Positions 31,211 to 39,966 are shown, counted from the stretch's first letter. The stretch: 51,912 nucleotides of DNA from Methanolobus sp. (GCF_030682845.1 NZ_JAUXNK010000066.1:1-51912); one strand, 5' to 3'. Made by a program: numbers and translations. The notes: generated by a model from the letters alone, not told the origin.

Positions 31211-32318
31211 AATTCCCTTCCTCATGCCTCCGTTAGGTGATGAGGAGATAGAAGCCGCATCTAGGGTTATGAGGACGAAATACCTCACAGGCGGCGGCGA
31301 GGCAGACCTGTTCGAGAAGGAATTTGCTGAGTATATCGGCACGGAAAGCGCAATCTCTACAAATTCAGGAACGTCAGCACTTGAACTGGTTTTGCACGCA
31401 TATAAGTGCATGGGTGCCCTGAGACCAGGGGATAAGGTCTTGATACCATCATTTACTTTTGTTGCGGTGGCAAACGCTGTTGTGAACGCAGGCATGGAGC
31501 CGGTATTTGCAGATATAACCCCACAAACGATGAACATAAAACTCCCGAATAATATCGAGGATATAAAAGCAGCGATTATAGTTCACACATTCGGCACGCC
31601 ATGCGACACGTCTATAATTCGCTACCTGCAATCAAAAGGGGTTATAGTCATAGAGGACTGCGCTGAAGCCATGGGTGCGCGATGGTGGGGAAGCCAGAAG
31701 AAGGTTGGCAGCCGCGGGGACTGCGGCATATTCAGTTTTGCAGCCACAAAAATAATGACAACCGGTGACGGTGGGATGATAACCACAAACGCCACGAGTT
31801 TAACTGAGTATATTAAACTTCTAAGAGTACATGGTTTATCTTCAAAAATAAATAGCGATGAGCGAAGCGCAATACTTCCGGGACATAACTACAGGATGTG
31901 CAACATACTGGCTGCGATAGGCAGGGTGCAATTATCCAAAGCAGATGAGTTCTGTAAAGCGCGCAGGAAACATGCACAGAAATTGAATGAATTGATCACC
32001 ATGGAGCAAATACCAGTACTCACACCATGGGATTTTCATTATAGCGTTTATCAGATTTATACAATACAATTAAAAGAAGGAGACAGTACCACAAGGGCAG
32101 CGGTATTAAAAGCTCTCAGAGAGCGCGGGATTGAAGCTAAAGTGTATTTTTATCCTCCGATACACCAACAGGCTTATTACAGCTCTAAATACGGCGATAT
32201 TGGGTTAAAATGTACTGACCGGATATCCGAGAGGGTTATATCGCTGCCTATGTACCCTTCGCTGGAAGAGGAGGAAATTGAGTATATGGTGCAGTGTCTC
32301 AAGGAGGTGCTCTGCTGA
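31191..32318 (+). CDS. DegT/DnrJ-type sugar aminotransferase
   Basis: A PLP enzyme that aminates a keto-sugar nucleotide. The PLP-lysine is K187 in SFAATKIMTTGDGGM, and D156 sits in VIVIEDCAEAMGA; STNSGTSALEL binds the phosphate. It matches PseC/LegC-type enzymes in length (375 aa). The start overlaps the glycosyltransferase gene, and an alternative ATG exists at 31224. Its substrate would be the keto product of the SDR gene downstream. Confidence 0.87.
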   Translation: MDSAILKIPFLMPPLGDEEIEAASRVMRTKYLTGGGEADLFEKEFAEYIGTESAISTNSGTSALELVLHAYKCMGALRPGDKVLIPSFTFVAVANAVVNAGMEPVFADITPQTMNIKLPNNIEDIKAAIIVHTFGTPCDTSIIRYLQSKGVIVIEDCAEAMGARWWGSQKKVGSRGDCGIFSFAATKIMTTGDGGMITTNATSLTEYIKLLRVHGLSSKINSDERSAILPGHNYRMCNILAAIGRVQLSKADEFCKARRKHAQKLNELITMEQIPVLTPWDFHYSVYQIYTIQLKEGDSTTRAAVLKALRERGIEAKVYFYPPIHQQAYYSSKYGDIGLKCTDRISERVISLPMYPSLEEEEIEYMVQCLKEVLC

Positions 32319-33031
32319 TGGTATTCATAGCGGCTGAGATTGGGGTTAATTTCCGTAACCTAACTGAAGCGCGGCGCATGATAGGTCTGGCTAAGAATGC
32401 AGGCGCAGATACAGTAAAATTTCAAATATATTCTCAGGAGCATGTGAAAGGGCATCCAAGACAACGGGAGCTTGAGGAGATTATCTTAACTCCTGAGAAG
32501 ATAAAATACCTGAAACAGGCAGCCGATGACTGCGGCATTGAGTTTTTTGCCACACCATATTTTCCAGAGGCTGTGGATTGGCTTGAGCAAGTTGGCGTTA
32601 AGCGATACAAAATACGCTATGTAGATAGATATAATAGTAATTTAATAAACACAATACTTAAAACAAACAAACAAGTCTTATTATCATGTGATTGTGATTA
32701 TTTAGATGACATAATACATAATCATAAAATATTCAATCCAGGTACGATAGATTATATCTATTGCGTACCAGAATACCCCCCACCACTTGAAAAAATCTTA
32801 TTCCCATATGATTTTGGAGATAGTTTATACACAGGTTATAGCAACCACTACCCATCAATAGTCCCTCCATTAGTGGCTGCTGCGCGAGGTTGTGAGTATT
32901 TGGAAACTCACGTTAAACAAGATAAATATCATAATGGCTACAAGCCGATAGACGATGCGGTATCAATCACATTCTCACAGCTTACTGAATTATACAGGCT
33001 GGTAAGGGAGATTGAAAAGATAGAATGGTGA
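32318..33031 (+). CDS. NeuB/LegI-type nonulosonic acid synthase, no SAF domain
   Basis: Condenses phosphoenolpyruvate with an amino sugar to make a sialic-acid-like nonulosonic acid. The start is ATG 32318 (AAGGAGG 10 bases upstream, overlapping the previous stop). The NeuB barrel is recognisable: AAEIGVNFRN, GADTVKFQIYS, EFFATPYFPEAVDWL, YTGYSNHYPSIVPPLVAA and ETHVK. At 237 residues it ends with the barrel; the usual C-terminal antifreeze-like SAF domain (about 100 residues) is missing. Some motif residues are altered (KIRYVDRY where KIGSGD is usual), so activity or substrate may differ. Confidence 0.82.
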   Translation: MVFIAAEIGVNFRNLTEARRMIGLAKNAGADTVKFQIYSQEHVKGHPRQRELEEIILTPEKIKYLKQAADDCGIEFFATPYFPEAVDWLEQVGVKRYKIRYVDRYNSNLINTILKTNKQVLLSCDCDYLDDIIHNHKIFNPGTIDYIYCVPEYPPPLEKILFPYDFGDSLYTGYSNHYPSIVPPLVAAARGCEYLETHVKQDKYHNGYKPIDDAVSITFSQLTELYRLVREIEKIEW

Positions 33032-33035
33032 TTTT

Positions 33036-33299
33036 ATGATAAAATATATACCGATAGAAACCGAATTAAAGTTGCCACACTATCTGGAGCAAGATAAGTG
33101 GATAGGTAAAAAAGTCAGAATAAAGAAACACTTTATAAAAGATACTATTTTAAGAAGAAGCACAACCGCAATAATAAGAAAAATTATTTTTAATAGGGAT
33201 GGAACGTGGTTTGCTATTAAAGTACAATACGCAGACGGCACAGAATGGAACGAATCGCCTGAAGAGTTTAAATTAAAGGTGGTCTCTTTAATACAGTGA
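33036..33299 (+). CDS. Hypothetical beta-rich protein (87 aa) in sugar cluster
   Basis: A basic, beta-rich protein (GKKVRIKKHFIKD, WFAIKVQYADGTEW) with an SH3/KOW-like look. It sits exactly where a SAF domain would follow NeuB, but I see no SAF motif, so its role is unknown. It starts 4 bases after the synthase stop. Confidence 0.5.
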   Translation: MIKYIPIETELKLPHYLEQDKWIGKKVRIKKHFIKDTILRRSTTAIIRKIIFNRDGTWFAIKVQYADGTEWNESPEEFKLKVVSLIQ

Positions 33300-33303
33300 T
33301 TTT

Positions 33304-34113
33304 ATGGCAACGATATTAATAACAGGCGCAGGTGGATCTCTCGGCTCTGTGCTGACCAGAAGGTTTGTGGTAGAAGGATATAAGGTCAGGGCACTGGACA
33401 TTCACGAACCGTCCCTATCAAAGCTTAAAAATGAAAATGTAAGGCTGCTGCTTGGCGATATAAAAGACGAATCGCGTATGAACTTTGCACTGGAGGGGTG
33501 TGATTCCTGTATAGCCTGTGCGTCGTATAAAAATTTAGACCTTACCGAGTATTCTTTAGAGGATACGTATAAAACCAATGTACTCGGCACGCTTAAAACA
33601 GCAAAAGCCTGTCATAACCAGAAAGTTAAGAATGCCGTGTTGATAAGCTCGGATAAAGCAGTAGAGCCAACATCAATATACGGTGTAACCAAACTTGCCC
33701 AGGAACATATCTGGCTCTGGATGGCAAGGGTACAGATGGTTACTGAATTTATAATTATACGAATGGGTAATATAGAATGGTCGTCTGGTTCTGTGCTGCC
33801 TATCTGGAAAGAACAGGTAGAACGCGGCGAAAAGATAACAGTTACACATCCCCAATGTGAAAGGTATTTTATTTCAGATGGGAGCGCCTCGGATTTTGTG
33901 CTGAATGTGACTCAAACAGGCATCAACGGTAAGATATACATTCCGAAGATGACTAGAAAAAGAATACGCGACATGGCGCTTGAGTTCGTGAGTAATGACG
34001 CTGACAAGATCGTCATCACCGGGTTGAGGCATGGGGAGAAAATAATGGAGAGGCTATATTCACAGGAAGAGGCTCCGAAAGTTAAGGATAGGGGAAATTA
34101 TTATGAGATATGA
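33304..34113 (+). CDS. SDR-family sugar-nucleotide 4,6-dehydratase/epimerase
   Basis: The NAD motif GAGGSLG (8-14) and catalytic Y126/K130 (SIYGVTK) follow ISSDKAVEP, the CapD/PseB-type signature; the C-terminal GLRHGEKIMERLYS matches the same group. Such enzymes turn UDP-N-acetylglucosamine into a keto-sugar for the aminotransferase. It is shorter (269 aa) than PseB (about 330). Its 3' end overlaps the remnant of the CMP-sugar synthetase start. Confidence 0.82.
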   Translation: MATILITGAGGSLGSVLTRRFVVEGYKVRALDIHEPSLSKLKNENVRLLLGDIKDESRMNFALEGCDSCIACASYKNLDLTEYSLEDTYKTNVLGTLKTAKACHNQKVKNAVLISSDKAVEPTSIYGVTKLAQEHIWLWMARVQMVTEFIIIRMGNIEWSSGSVLPIWKEQVERGEKITVTHPQCERYFISDGSASDFVLNVTQTGINGKIYIPKMTRKRIRDMALEFVSNDADKIVITGLRHGEKIMERLYSQEEAPKVKDRGNYYEI

Positions 34114-34159
34114 GTTCGATGATGTACTTGCGATAATCCCGGCGCGGATGGTGGAATGA
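34103..34159 (+). pseudogene. Severed N-terminus of a CMP-sugar synthetase gene
   Basis: An 18-codon frame, M-R-Y-E-F-D-D-V-L-A-I-I-P-A-R-M-V-E then stop. The core LAIIPAR is the start motif of CMP-nonulosonate synthetases and matches the IVIVPAR of the intact gene beyond the endonuclease. It begins in overlap with the dehydratase stop, as the gene would have in the uninterrupted operon, and its stop overlaps the endonuclease ATG. Confidence 0.72.
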
Positions 34160-35043
34160 ATAAAATAAATACTTGGGTACAAAACGAACAGCAAAAACAA
34201 CACAATTGTTTTTGTGGATGTGGAGGGGAGATTAAAATTCAACGTAGATATTATTGGATAGGAATACCACGATTTATTAGTGGACACAATACAAAGGTCG
34301 CAAATCCTATGGATAATTCTGAGGTTAGAGAGAAAGTCAGTGAGGCTAATAAAGGTGAAAAAAATCCAATGTATGGACGAAAAAGTCCAATGTATGGTGT
34401 TCATAGATATGGTAAAAAGGCACCTTTTTATCAAAAACACCATACACAAGCATCAAAAAAAAGGATGAGTGAAGCTCATAAAGGCTTACAATCAAAAGAA
34501 AGGCATCCTATGTGGGGGAAAAGAGGTAAGGACAATCCACTATTCGGTAAGCCTTTAACAGACGAGCACAGGAAAAAAATTTCTGATGCATTAAAAGGCA
34601 GACCATTAACAGAAGAACATAGAAGGAAGGTAAGTATAGCTATGAGTGGGGAAAAACATCCTATGTATGGTAAACACCTTACAGAAGAGACAAGGAAAAA
34701 ACTAAGTGAATGTAAAAAGGGAGAAAAACATCCTTTATTTGGTAAGTGTGGTGAGATAGCACCAAATTGGCATGGGGGAAAATCATTTGAACCATATTGT
34801 CCAAAATTTAACCACGAATTAAAAGAAAAAATCCGCGAGAGGGATAATAGAACCTGTCAGTTATGCTGTGTAAAAGAAAATGGGAGGAAATTAGATGTTC
34901 ATCACATTCACTACGACAAACCTAACTGTAACCCAGATTTGATAGCATTGTGTTTTAAATGTAATACAAAAGTGAATTTTAACAGAGATTATTATGAAAA
35001 TCTGTTTATGGAGAAATTAACACAAAGGGGTTTGATTATTTAA
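34156..35043 (+). CDS. HNH homing endonuclease with NUMOD3 repeats
   Basis: Residues about 60-205 contain five or six NUMOD3 units (GEKNPMYGR, KDNPLFGKPLTDEHRKKIS, EKHPMYGKHLTEETRKKLS), which bind DNA. The C-terminus is an HNH nuclease (CQLCCVKENGRKLDVHHIHY, then CFKCN). The N-terminus has CFCGCGG. The gene is AT-rich compared with its neighbours, a sign of transfer. It sits precisely at the IPAR codons of the CMP-sugar synthetase gene, so it appears to be a selfish free-standing homing gene. Confidence 0.9.
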   Translation: MNKINTWVQNEQQKQHNCFCGCGGEIKIQRRYYWIGIPRFISGHNTKVANPMDNSEVREKVSEANKGEKNPMYGRKSPMYGVHRYGKKAPFYQKHHTQASKKRMSEAHKGLQSKERHPMWGKRGKDNPLFGKPLTDEHRKKISDALKGRPLTEEHRRKVSIAMSGEKHPMYGKHLTEETRKKLSECKKGEKHPLFGKCGEIAPNWHGGKSFEPYCPKFNHELKEKIRERDNRTCQLCCVKENGRKLDVHHIHYDKPNCNPDLIALCFKCNTKVNFNRDYYENLFMEKLTQRGLII

Positions 35044-35660
35044 TGGATACTGACATCATAGTAATAGTTCCGGCTCGAAGGGATTCGAAGAGGTTACCAC
35101 ATAAAAATAAAATGTTATTACACGGTGTGCCGCTATGGGAAAACTCAGTTAATATAGCAAAAAAGGCTGGGATAAAAAATATAATCGTATCTACTAACGA
35201 TGAGGAGATATTATCCACAAAAGTTGAAGGGGTGATGATGCTGGAGCGTTCAAAACAGAACGCTACTGATGAAGCAACAACAACAGATGTTATTTATGAG
35301 GTAATTCAATTTATAGAAGCTACTGGGATAAAGTATAAAACAATCGCCCTGCTGCAGCCCACATCACCATTATTAGAGCCGCATACATTGAGACATGCAC
35401 TACACCAGTTCCAGGATAAATCAATGCGGTGCCTGATAGCGTATAACCAACAGTATAAGCCGTGCGGCGCATTTTACATTTTCAGGTATTCAGAGTTTGC
35501 ATTCTACGGCAATTCTATCTATGGAATAGATAACTCACATATCTATATCCTGCCGCCGGAGCAGGCGATAGATGTGGATGAACTGTGGGATTGGAGGGCG
35601 GCGCAGGATGTTAAGGCAGGACGCGTGATCAACCCTGAGAGTTTTACTCGTGGTTTATGA
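35043..35660 (+). CDS. CMP-nonulosonate (NeuA-type) cytidylyltransferase
   Basis: Activates the nonulosonic acid with CTP for transfer. It starts IVIVPARRDSKRLPHKNK, the CTP-binding motif, and has LLQPTSPLLEPHTLR. It is 205 residues, near the family's usual 220-230. The ATG overlaps the endonuclease stop (TAATG), so its start was rebuilt after the insertion. All core residues are present, so it is probably active. Confidence 0.85.
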   Translation: MDTDIIVIVPARRDSKRLPHKNKMLLHGVPLWENSVNIAKKAGIKNIIVSTNDEEILSTKVEGVMMLERSKQNATDEATTTDVIYEVIQFIEATGIKYKTIALLQPTSPLLEPHTLRHALHQFQDKSMRCLIAYNQQYKPCGAFYIFRYSEFAFYGNSIYGIDNSHIYILPPEQAIDVDELWDWRAAQDVKAGRVINPESFTRGL

Positions 35661-37023
35661 CTCGGAAATGTACATCCACTGGTTTCCACAGGGTCTGGCG
35701 TACATAGCCGCCGCGCTTCTAAAAGAAGGGCACGATGTTGAAATATACAACCAGGATGCAAACCATTACCCTGACGAGCACCTGACAGCATATCTTGACC
35801 AGAATAAATTCGATATTATAGGTGTTGGAATCATAGCGGGGTATTACCAGTACAGGAAACTAATAAAAATCTCTGACGCGATCAATAAATCCAGGAACAG
35901 ACCTTTTTATATCCTTGGTGGGCACGGTCCTTCTCCTGAACCTGGGTTTTTCCTCAAGAAAATGCGGGCTGATGCTGTAGTTATCGGGGAAGGCGAGATA
36001 ACAATAGTTGAGCTACTATCAGCAATATACAACCTCAGACCGCTTGACAGCGTTAAGGGCATAGCATTCCGTTCAGGGGATAATGTAAAGATTAACGAGA
36101 GGAGACCTTTAATAAAAGATGTGGATTCCATCCCAGTTCCTGCATACCATCTGTTCCCGATTGATTATTACAGGCTGCTCAGGATGCCCCACTGCTCAAA
36201 CTCAGATTTTGTGATGCCGGTGTTATCAGGTAGGGGTTGCCCGTTTAAATGTATATTTTGTTACCGGATGGATAAAGGTTTTAGACCGAGAAGTAATGAA
36301 AAAATCATTAATGAAATTCAACTTTTGAAACACATGTACGGCATTACGTATATTGCATTCTCGGATGAACTCTTGATGTCATCAGCAGAAAGAACTATCA
36401 GCTTATGTGAAGACTTTATCAAGGCTAAATTAAATATAAAATGGTGCTGCAACGGCAGGTTAAACTTTGCCGAGCCTGAAGTCCTGAGCCTGATGAAGCA
36501 GGCTGGCTGCGTATTCATTAACTACGGCATTGAAGCCATGGATGATGCTGTTTTGAAGAACATGAATAAAGTATTGACCACGGAGCAAATCCTGCGCGGC
36601 ATTGAAGCCACACTGGATGCAGGGATCAGTCCGGGCTTTAACATCATATTCGGGAACATCGGCGATAATAGAGAGACCTTAAGAAAAGGTGTGGAATTCT
36701 TATTAAAATATGATGACGGCGCCCAGATGCGTACCATCCGTCCGGTGACGCCGTATCCAGGGTCGCCTCTTTATTATTATGCAATAGAGAAGGGGCTGCT
36801 TAAAGACTGTGAGGACTTTTACGAGAACAAACACATAAATTCAGACCTGCTTGCTGTAAATTTCACGGATTTAAGCGATGATGAATTCCATAAATGTTTG
36901 ATGGAAGCTAACATAGAGCTGCTTTCTAATTATTCTCAGAAAAAGTTATCTGTCCTACTCAGGCAAACCAAAAAACTATATTTAGAAAAAGATACAAGTT
37001 TCAGGGGGTTTCGGCAATCATGA
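35650..37023 (+). CDS. B12-binding-domain radical SAM enzyme
   Basis: Radical SAM cluster C197-x3-C201-x2-C204 (GRGCPFKCIFCYRMD), preceded by a B12-binding-like Rossmann domain (1-130; GVGIIAGYYQ, ILGGHGPSPEPG, VIGEGE). Such enzymes methylate or rearrange unactivated carbons. The frame is open upstream and would encode L-R-V-L-L-V-V from a CTG at 35635, the usual first strand, so the true start may be there rather than GTG 35650. Inside a nonulosonate cluster it may modify the sugar or its carrier, an uncommon addition. Confidence 0.83.
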   Translation: MVYDSEMYIHWFPQGLAYIAAALLKEGHDVEIYNQDANHYPDEHLTAYLDQNKFDIIGVGIIAGYYQYRKLIKISDAINKSRNRPFYILGGHGPSPEPGFFLKKMRADAVVIGEGEITIVELLSAIYNLRPLDSVKGIAFRSGDNVKINERRPLIKDVDSIPVPAYHLFPIDYYRLLRMPHCSNSDFVMPVLSGRGCPFKCIFCYRMDKGFRPRSNEKIINEIQLLKHMYGITYIAFSDELLMSSAERTISLCEDFIKAKLNIKWCCNGRLNFAEPEVLSLMKQAGCVFINYGIEAMDDAVLKNMNKVLTTEQILRGIEATLDAGISPGFNIIFGNIGDNRETLRKGVEFLLKYDDGAQMRTIRPVTPYPGSPLYYYAIEKGLLKDCEDFYENKHINSDLLAVNFTDLSDDEFHKCLMEANIELLSNYSQKKLSVLLRQTKKLYLEKDTSFRGFRQS

Positions 37024-37940
37024 AAATTTTAATTCCTGTTGGCTGCCGGAGTGATGAAGGCTTATCCGTGCCTGTGAGGAAGCGACTTGGTAATAGCGGG
37101 TATGCTTTAAAGTTACAATACCATGATTTTTATAACGCGTATTGTGAAGTTGAAAAATTCATTTTGGAATTTAAACCCGATCTCGCGCTGCTTTTTGGCG
37201 ACAGGATAGAGATGTGCGGCGCGGCGGCAGCGTGTTTCCATAACAATATCCCAATAGCCCACGTATATGCAGGTACGGGGAATAACACGGCAACGCTCGA
37301 TGACATTTCCAGGCATGTTATAACTCTGTGGTCAGATATACAATTCTGCGAGAGCGACAGCGCGGCTAAAAGAGTAGAAAATCTTCTAACAGCAATAGGT
37401 AAAAAGCCTAACTGGTATGTTGTCGGCATCACGCATTTAGACGATGTTGCGATCTCTGAGAAGTACGTCCCGAAAGAGCCATACGACCTCGTGTTGTATA
37501 ACCCCATAACTGCATATAGCAAATTGAAAAATATAAATATAATGGCAGGAGAGCTCAACGAGATAAAAGAGCTAATCAAGAACTCCGAACTGGTTTATTT
37601 TATCGGTTCTAACCCCGACCCTGGAGCTTATTTCATCAACAATTATTCTGAGGAACTAAAATTAAAAATCATTGCTGACAGCGCATATCTCCCAAACCTT
37701 GAGAGACCTGAATTTTTAGGTCTGCTCAAGAACTGCAGCAGGTTTATCGGGAACAGTTCCTCATTGATATATGAGGCTCCTTTTTTTCTCTCATCTCAAC
37801 AAATTATCAGTATTGGGATGAGGAATAGAGATAGGGATAAGGGACCGTTTATGACTGATGCAAGTGACAGGATCGTGGAGGTAATTAAACAATGGTACAC
37901 AGCGAAGAATGGAAGCAAAACTGGAAAAAGCCCGAAATAA
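37020..37940 (+). CDS. UDP-N-acetylglucosamine 2-epimerase (NeuC/LegG-like)
   Basis: Hydrolysing 2-epimerases release the free amino sugar used by NeuB. Seen: LALLFGDRIEMCGAAAACF and IPIAHVYAGTG, then RFIGNSSSLIYEAPFF. It is 306 residues rather than about 370, mainly through shorter linkers. The ATG overlaps the preceding stop by four bases. The pairing with NeuB and an aminotransferase points to a legionaminic- or bacillosamine-type route. Confidence 0.82.
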   Translation: MKILIPVGCRSDEGLSVPVRKRLGNSGYALKLQYHDFYNAYCEVEKFILEFKPDLALLFGDRIEMCGAAAACFHNNIPIAHVYAGTGNNTATLDDISRHVITLWSDIQFCESDSAAKRVENLLTAIGKKPNWYVVGITHLDDVAISEKYVPKEPYDLVLYNPITAYSKLKNINIMAGELNEIKELIKNSELVYFIGSNPDPGAYFINNYSEELKLKIIADSAYLPNLERPEFLGLLKNCSRFIGNSSSLIYEAPFFLSSQQIISIGMRNRDRDKGPFMTDASDRIVEVIKQWYTAKNGSKTGKSPK

Positions 37941-38296
37941 AGCACAATATACCCACAAAATGGAATTGGATAGTAGCACACCCCGATCATCTAAACTTGG
38001 GTAAGTATGTAGATATTGGTGCGTTCACCTATATTAATGCGAAATACATAGTCACTATAGATGATGACGTACAGATAGGTTCACACGTAGCGATATACAC
38101 CGAGAACACGATAGACGACACCTGGGGTCATGTGTATCTTGAAAAGGGATGCTGCATAGGTTCGCACAGCATCATTTTACCCGGAGTTATAGTGGGGTAT
38201 AAAGCGAAAGTTGGTGCGTTCAGCCTCGTTAAGAAGGACATACCCGCAAACAGCACCGCCTACGGTATCCCTATGAAGGTCGTCAAAAAGTTTTAG
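37892..38296 (+). CDS. Left-handed beta-helix acetyltransferase
   Basis: Hexapeptide repeats (VDIGAFTYINAK, VQIGSHVAIYT, CCIGSHSIILPGVIVG, AKVGAFSLVKKDIPAN) form a left-handed beta-helix, ending in the family's PMKVVKKF tail. Such enzymes N-acetylate amino sugars (PglD/NeuD/LegH type). The start lies inside the 3' end of the epimerase, overlapping by 49 bases. It is the last gene of the sugar cassette. Confidence 0.8.
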   Translation: MVHSEEWKQNWKKPEIKHNIPTKWNWIVAHPDHLNLGKYVDIGAFTYINAKYIVTIDDDVQIGSHVAIYTENTIDDTWGHVYLEKGCCIGSHSIILPGVIVGYKAKVGAFSLVKKDIPANSTAYGIPMKVVKKF

Positions 38297-38322
38297 TACA
38301 TAGAGAAGCATTACTATTACGT

Positions 38323-39966
38323 ATGGTGGAAATTCCCAAATTACCTATTAAAAAATGTGGTTTAGGGCGAGTACCTTATGCGGTCTTCGCATACCACACT
38401 GTTCTGGGATTCCCGGTACCGATACCCAATGTAGATGTACGGTTTATCTCAGCATTTGGGTCCACCTCTCTAAAAACAGGCTTAGGTGGACTGGCAGAAG
38501 ACTGTTTTATTCCGCCGCCGCATATTAAAGCTTATGTTAGAAAAGAGGGGTTGGATTTTGGGACCCCGCAGCGCGTACTGTATATCCCCGGAGAGCCCAG
38601 TAAGACGACGTGGACAGAGGTAGGTTCGTCGTGGGAAACGGGGAAAGCAAAACTATTCAGAGCCAAAGCAAAAATCGGGTGCGATGAAGTGAGCGCCCCC
38701 GCGCTACCCATAGCGGCTACGAATTTTAAATTTGACGCAACCCCAAATATTACAGTTCTACCGGTTACTGTATCTACACCTGCTGGAAGTTTTACCATCA
38801 AACCAGGGATACTGGAAGATGGAAAGCAATATCTTCCAAAATTCGCATTTTTCTTAGGTGGTGTGAAAATAGCTGAGGGCAGTGTTCCTGAGAGCGGCAA
38901 AATAGACCATAATCTAAAATCATTAAAAGACATTCCTGGAATTAAAGACCTGCTCGGCAAAGACGTTGAATTGAAGGTTGAGATTACTACAGGTGATTGT
39001 AAATTCACAGGCACCAGGACAATATCCCTACCTTCACCTCCTACACTACCCAAGCCGTGCTCAGGGTCGCTCAGTATTACTACACCAACAGGTTTGAGCA
39101 TTAAAGATCATATAGCGGATTTCCTATCAAAAATTCCACTAGGTACGAATCCAAATGCGTTCCCAGCTTTATTCATCAAGATAGAATCTATTGTTGATGG
39201 AGTGAAAAAAGACATCGCAATAGAACTATTACTTGACGGTGAAAAAGTAACGCTGACCGAGCCAAAAAGTAACAGGAGCCAAGATTTAATAAGAATAGTC
39301 AAAACACTTGGTACAAAGGCGTTTGATACAGAACACGAAATAAAAATAATACCATTACTTGACTGTGCTATAGATGCAGTATCTTTTTCCATCCCACCAT
39401 TAATCCCTGCACTACCTAAGATTCCAACCCCAGAAGTACCCAAACCGCCAACGTGCGAACTCTGGGAGACTGCTGCGAATATAAGCATACCGTCCATTCT
39501 CAAGCCGCCATTTACACTAAAAGTCAGTAATGCAAACTGGATATGCAAAGATACAGGCAAGAAAACCCTAGTAGATGCCATAGCCGAGGTATCTATAGGC
39601 GAGAGGGAATTCAGCCTGCCAATTAAAAGCGGCTCAGGCATCCTAACATTAACTGAATCAGATTTAAAACCCGGGGTTGGTATACCTGGTATACCAAAGC
39701 CTCCGGAGCTACCCACACCACCCAAACTGCCATCAGTATGTGAAAAAACAGGTAAACTTGGCGAGCCGGGTAAATATTTTGTGACAATATCGGAGGTACA
39801 ATCATATCTGGATATATGCTATCCAGGACAGAAGCACGAAGCAGAGTATGCGCCAGCAGGATCGTGGTATGGAGCGTTTAAGATTATCAGAGGAAAGGCA
39901 ACAAGATATCCAGCAGGAAGCTACTTCTGGGCTACAACATGGGAAGGCATAAGGAGCACGATTTAA
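38323..39966 (+). CDS. Multi-domain Ig-like surface/virion protein (547 aa)
   Basis: Four or more beta-sandwich-like segments (about 20-110, 125-235, 245-350, 375-450), separated by Pro-rich linkers (SPPTLPKP, LPKIPTPEVPKPP, IPKPPELPTPPKLPS), end in a small aromatic domain (YAPAGSWYGAFK). There is no signal peptide or membrane anchor. The linkers use the same LP/VP repeats as the next gene. It is probably a spike or fibre subunit exposed outside the particle or cell. Confidence 0.55.
   Translation: MVEIPKLPIKKCGLGRVPYAVFAYHTVLGFPVPIPNVDVRFISAFGSTSLKTGLGGLAEDCFIPPPHIKAYVRKEGLDFGTPQRVLYIPGEPSKTTWTEVGSSWETGKAKLFRAKAKIGCDEVSAPALPIAATNFKFDATPNITVLPVTVSTPAGSFTIKPGILEDGKQYLPKFAFFLGGVKIAEGSVPESGKIDHNLKSLKDIPGIKDLLGKDVELKVEITTGDCKFTGTRTISLPSPPTLPKPCSGSLSITTPTGLSIKDHIADFLSKIPLGTNPNAFPALFIKIESIVDGVKKDIAIELLLDGEKVTLTEPKSNRSQDLIRIVKTLGTKAFDTEHEIKIIPLLDCAIDAVSFSIPPLIPALPKIPTPEVPKPPTCELWETAANISIPSILKPPFTLKVSNANWICKDTGKKTLVDAIAEVSIGEREFSLPIKSGSGILTLTESDLKPGVGIPGIPKPPELPTPPKLPSVCEKTGKLGEPGKYFVTISEVQSYLDICYPGQKHEAEYAPAGSWYGAFKIIRGKATRYPAGSYFWATTWEGIRSTI

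Noticed and set aside
33036-33299. Separate SAF domain completing the NeuB synthase
   Set aside because: The beta-rich sequence lacks the SAF motifs I would expect; position alone is not enough.
34103-35060. Group I intron in the CMP-sugar synthetase
   Set aside because: The downstream gene has its own start and its own copy of the PAR motif, so splicing would duplicate the N-terminus. A free-standing homing gene explains this better.
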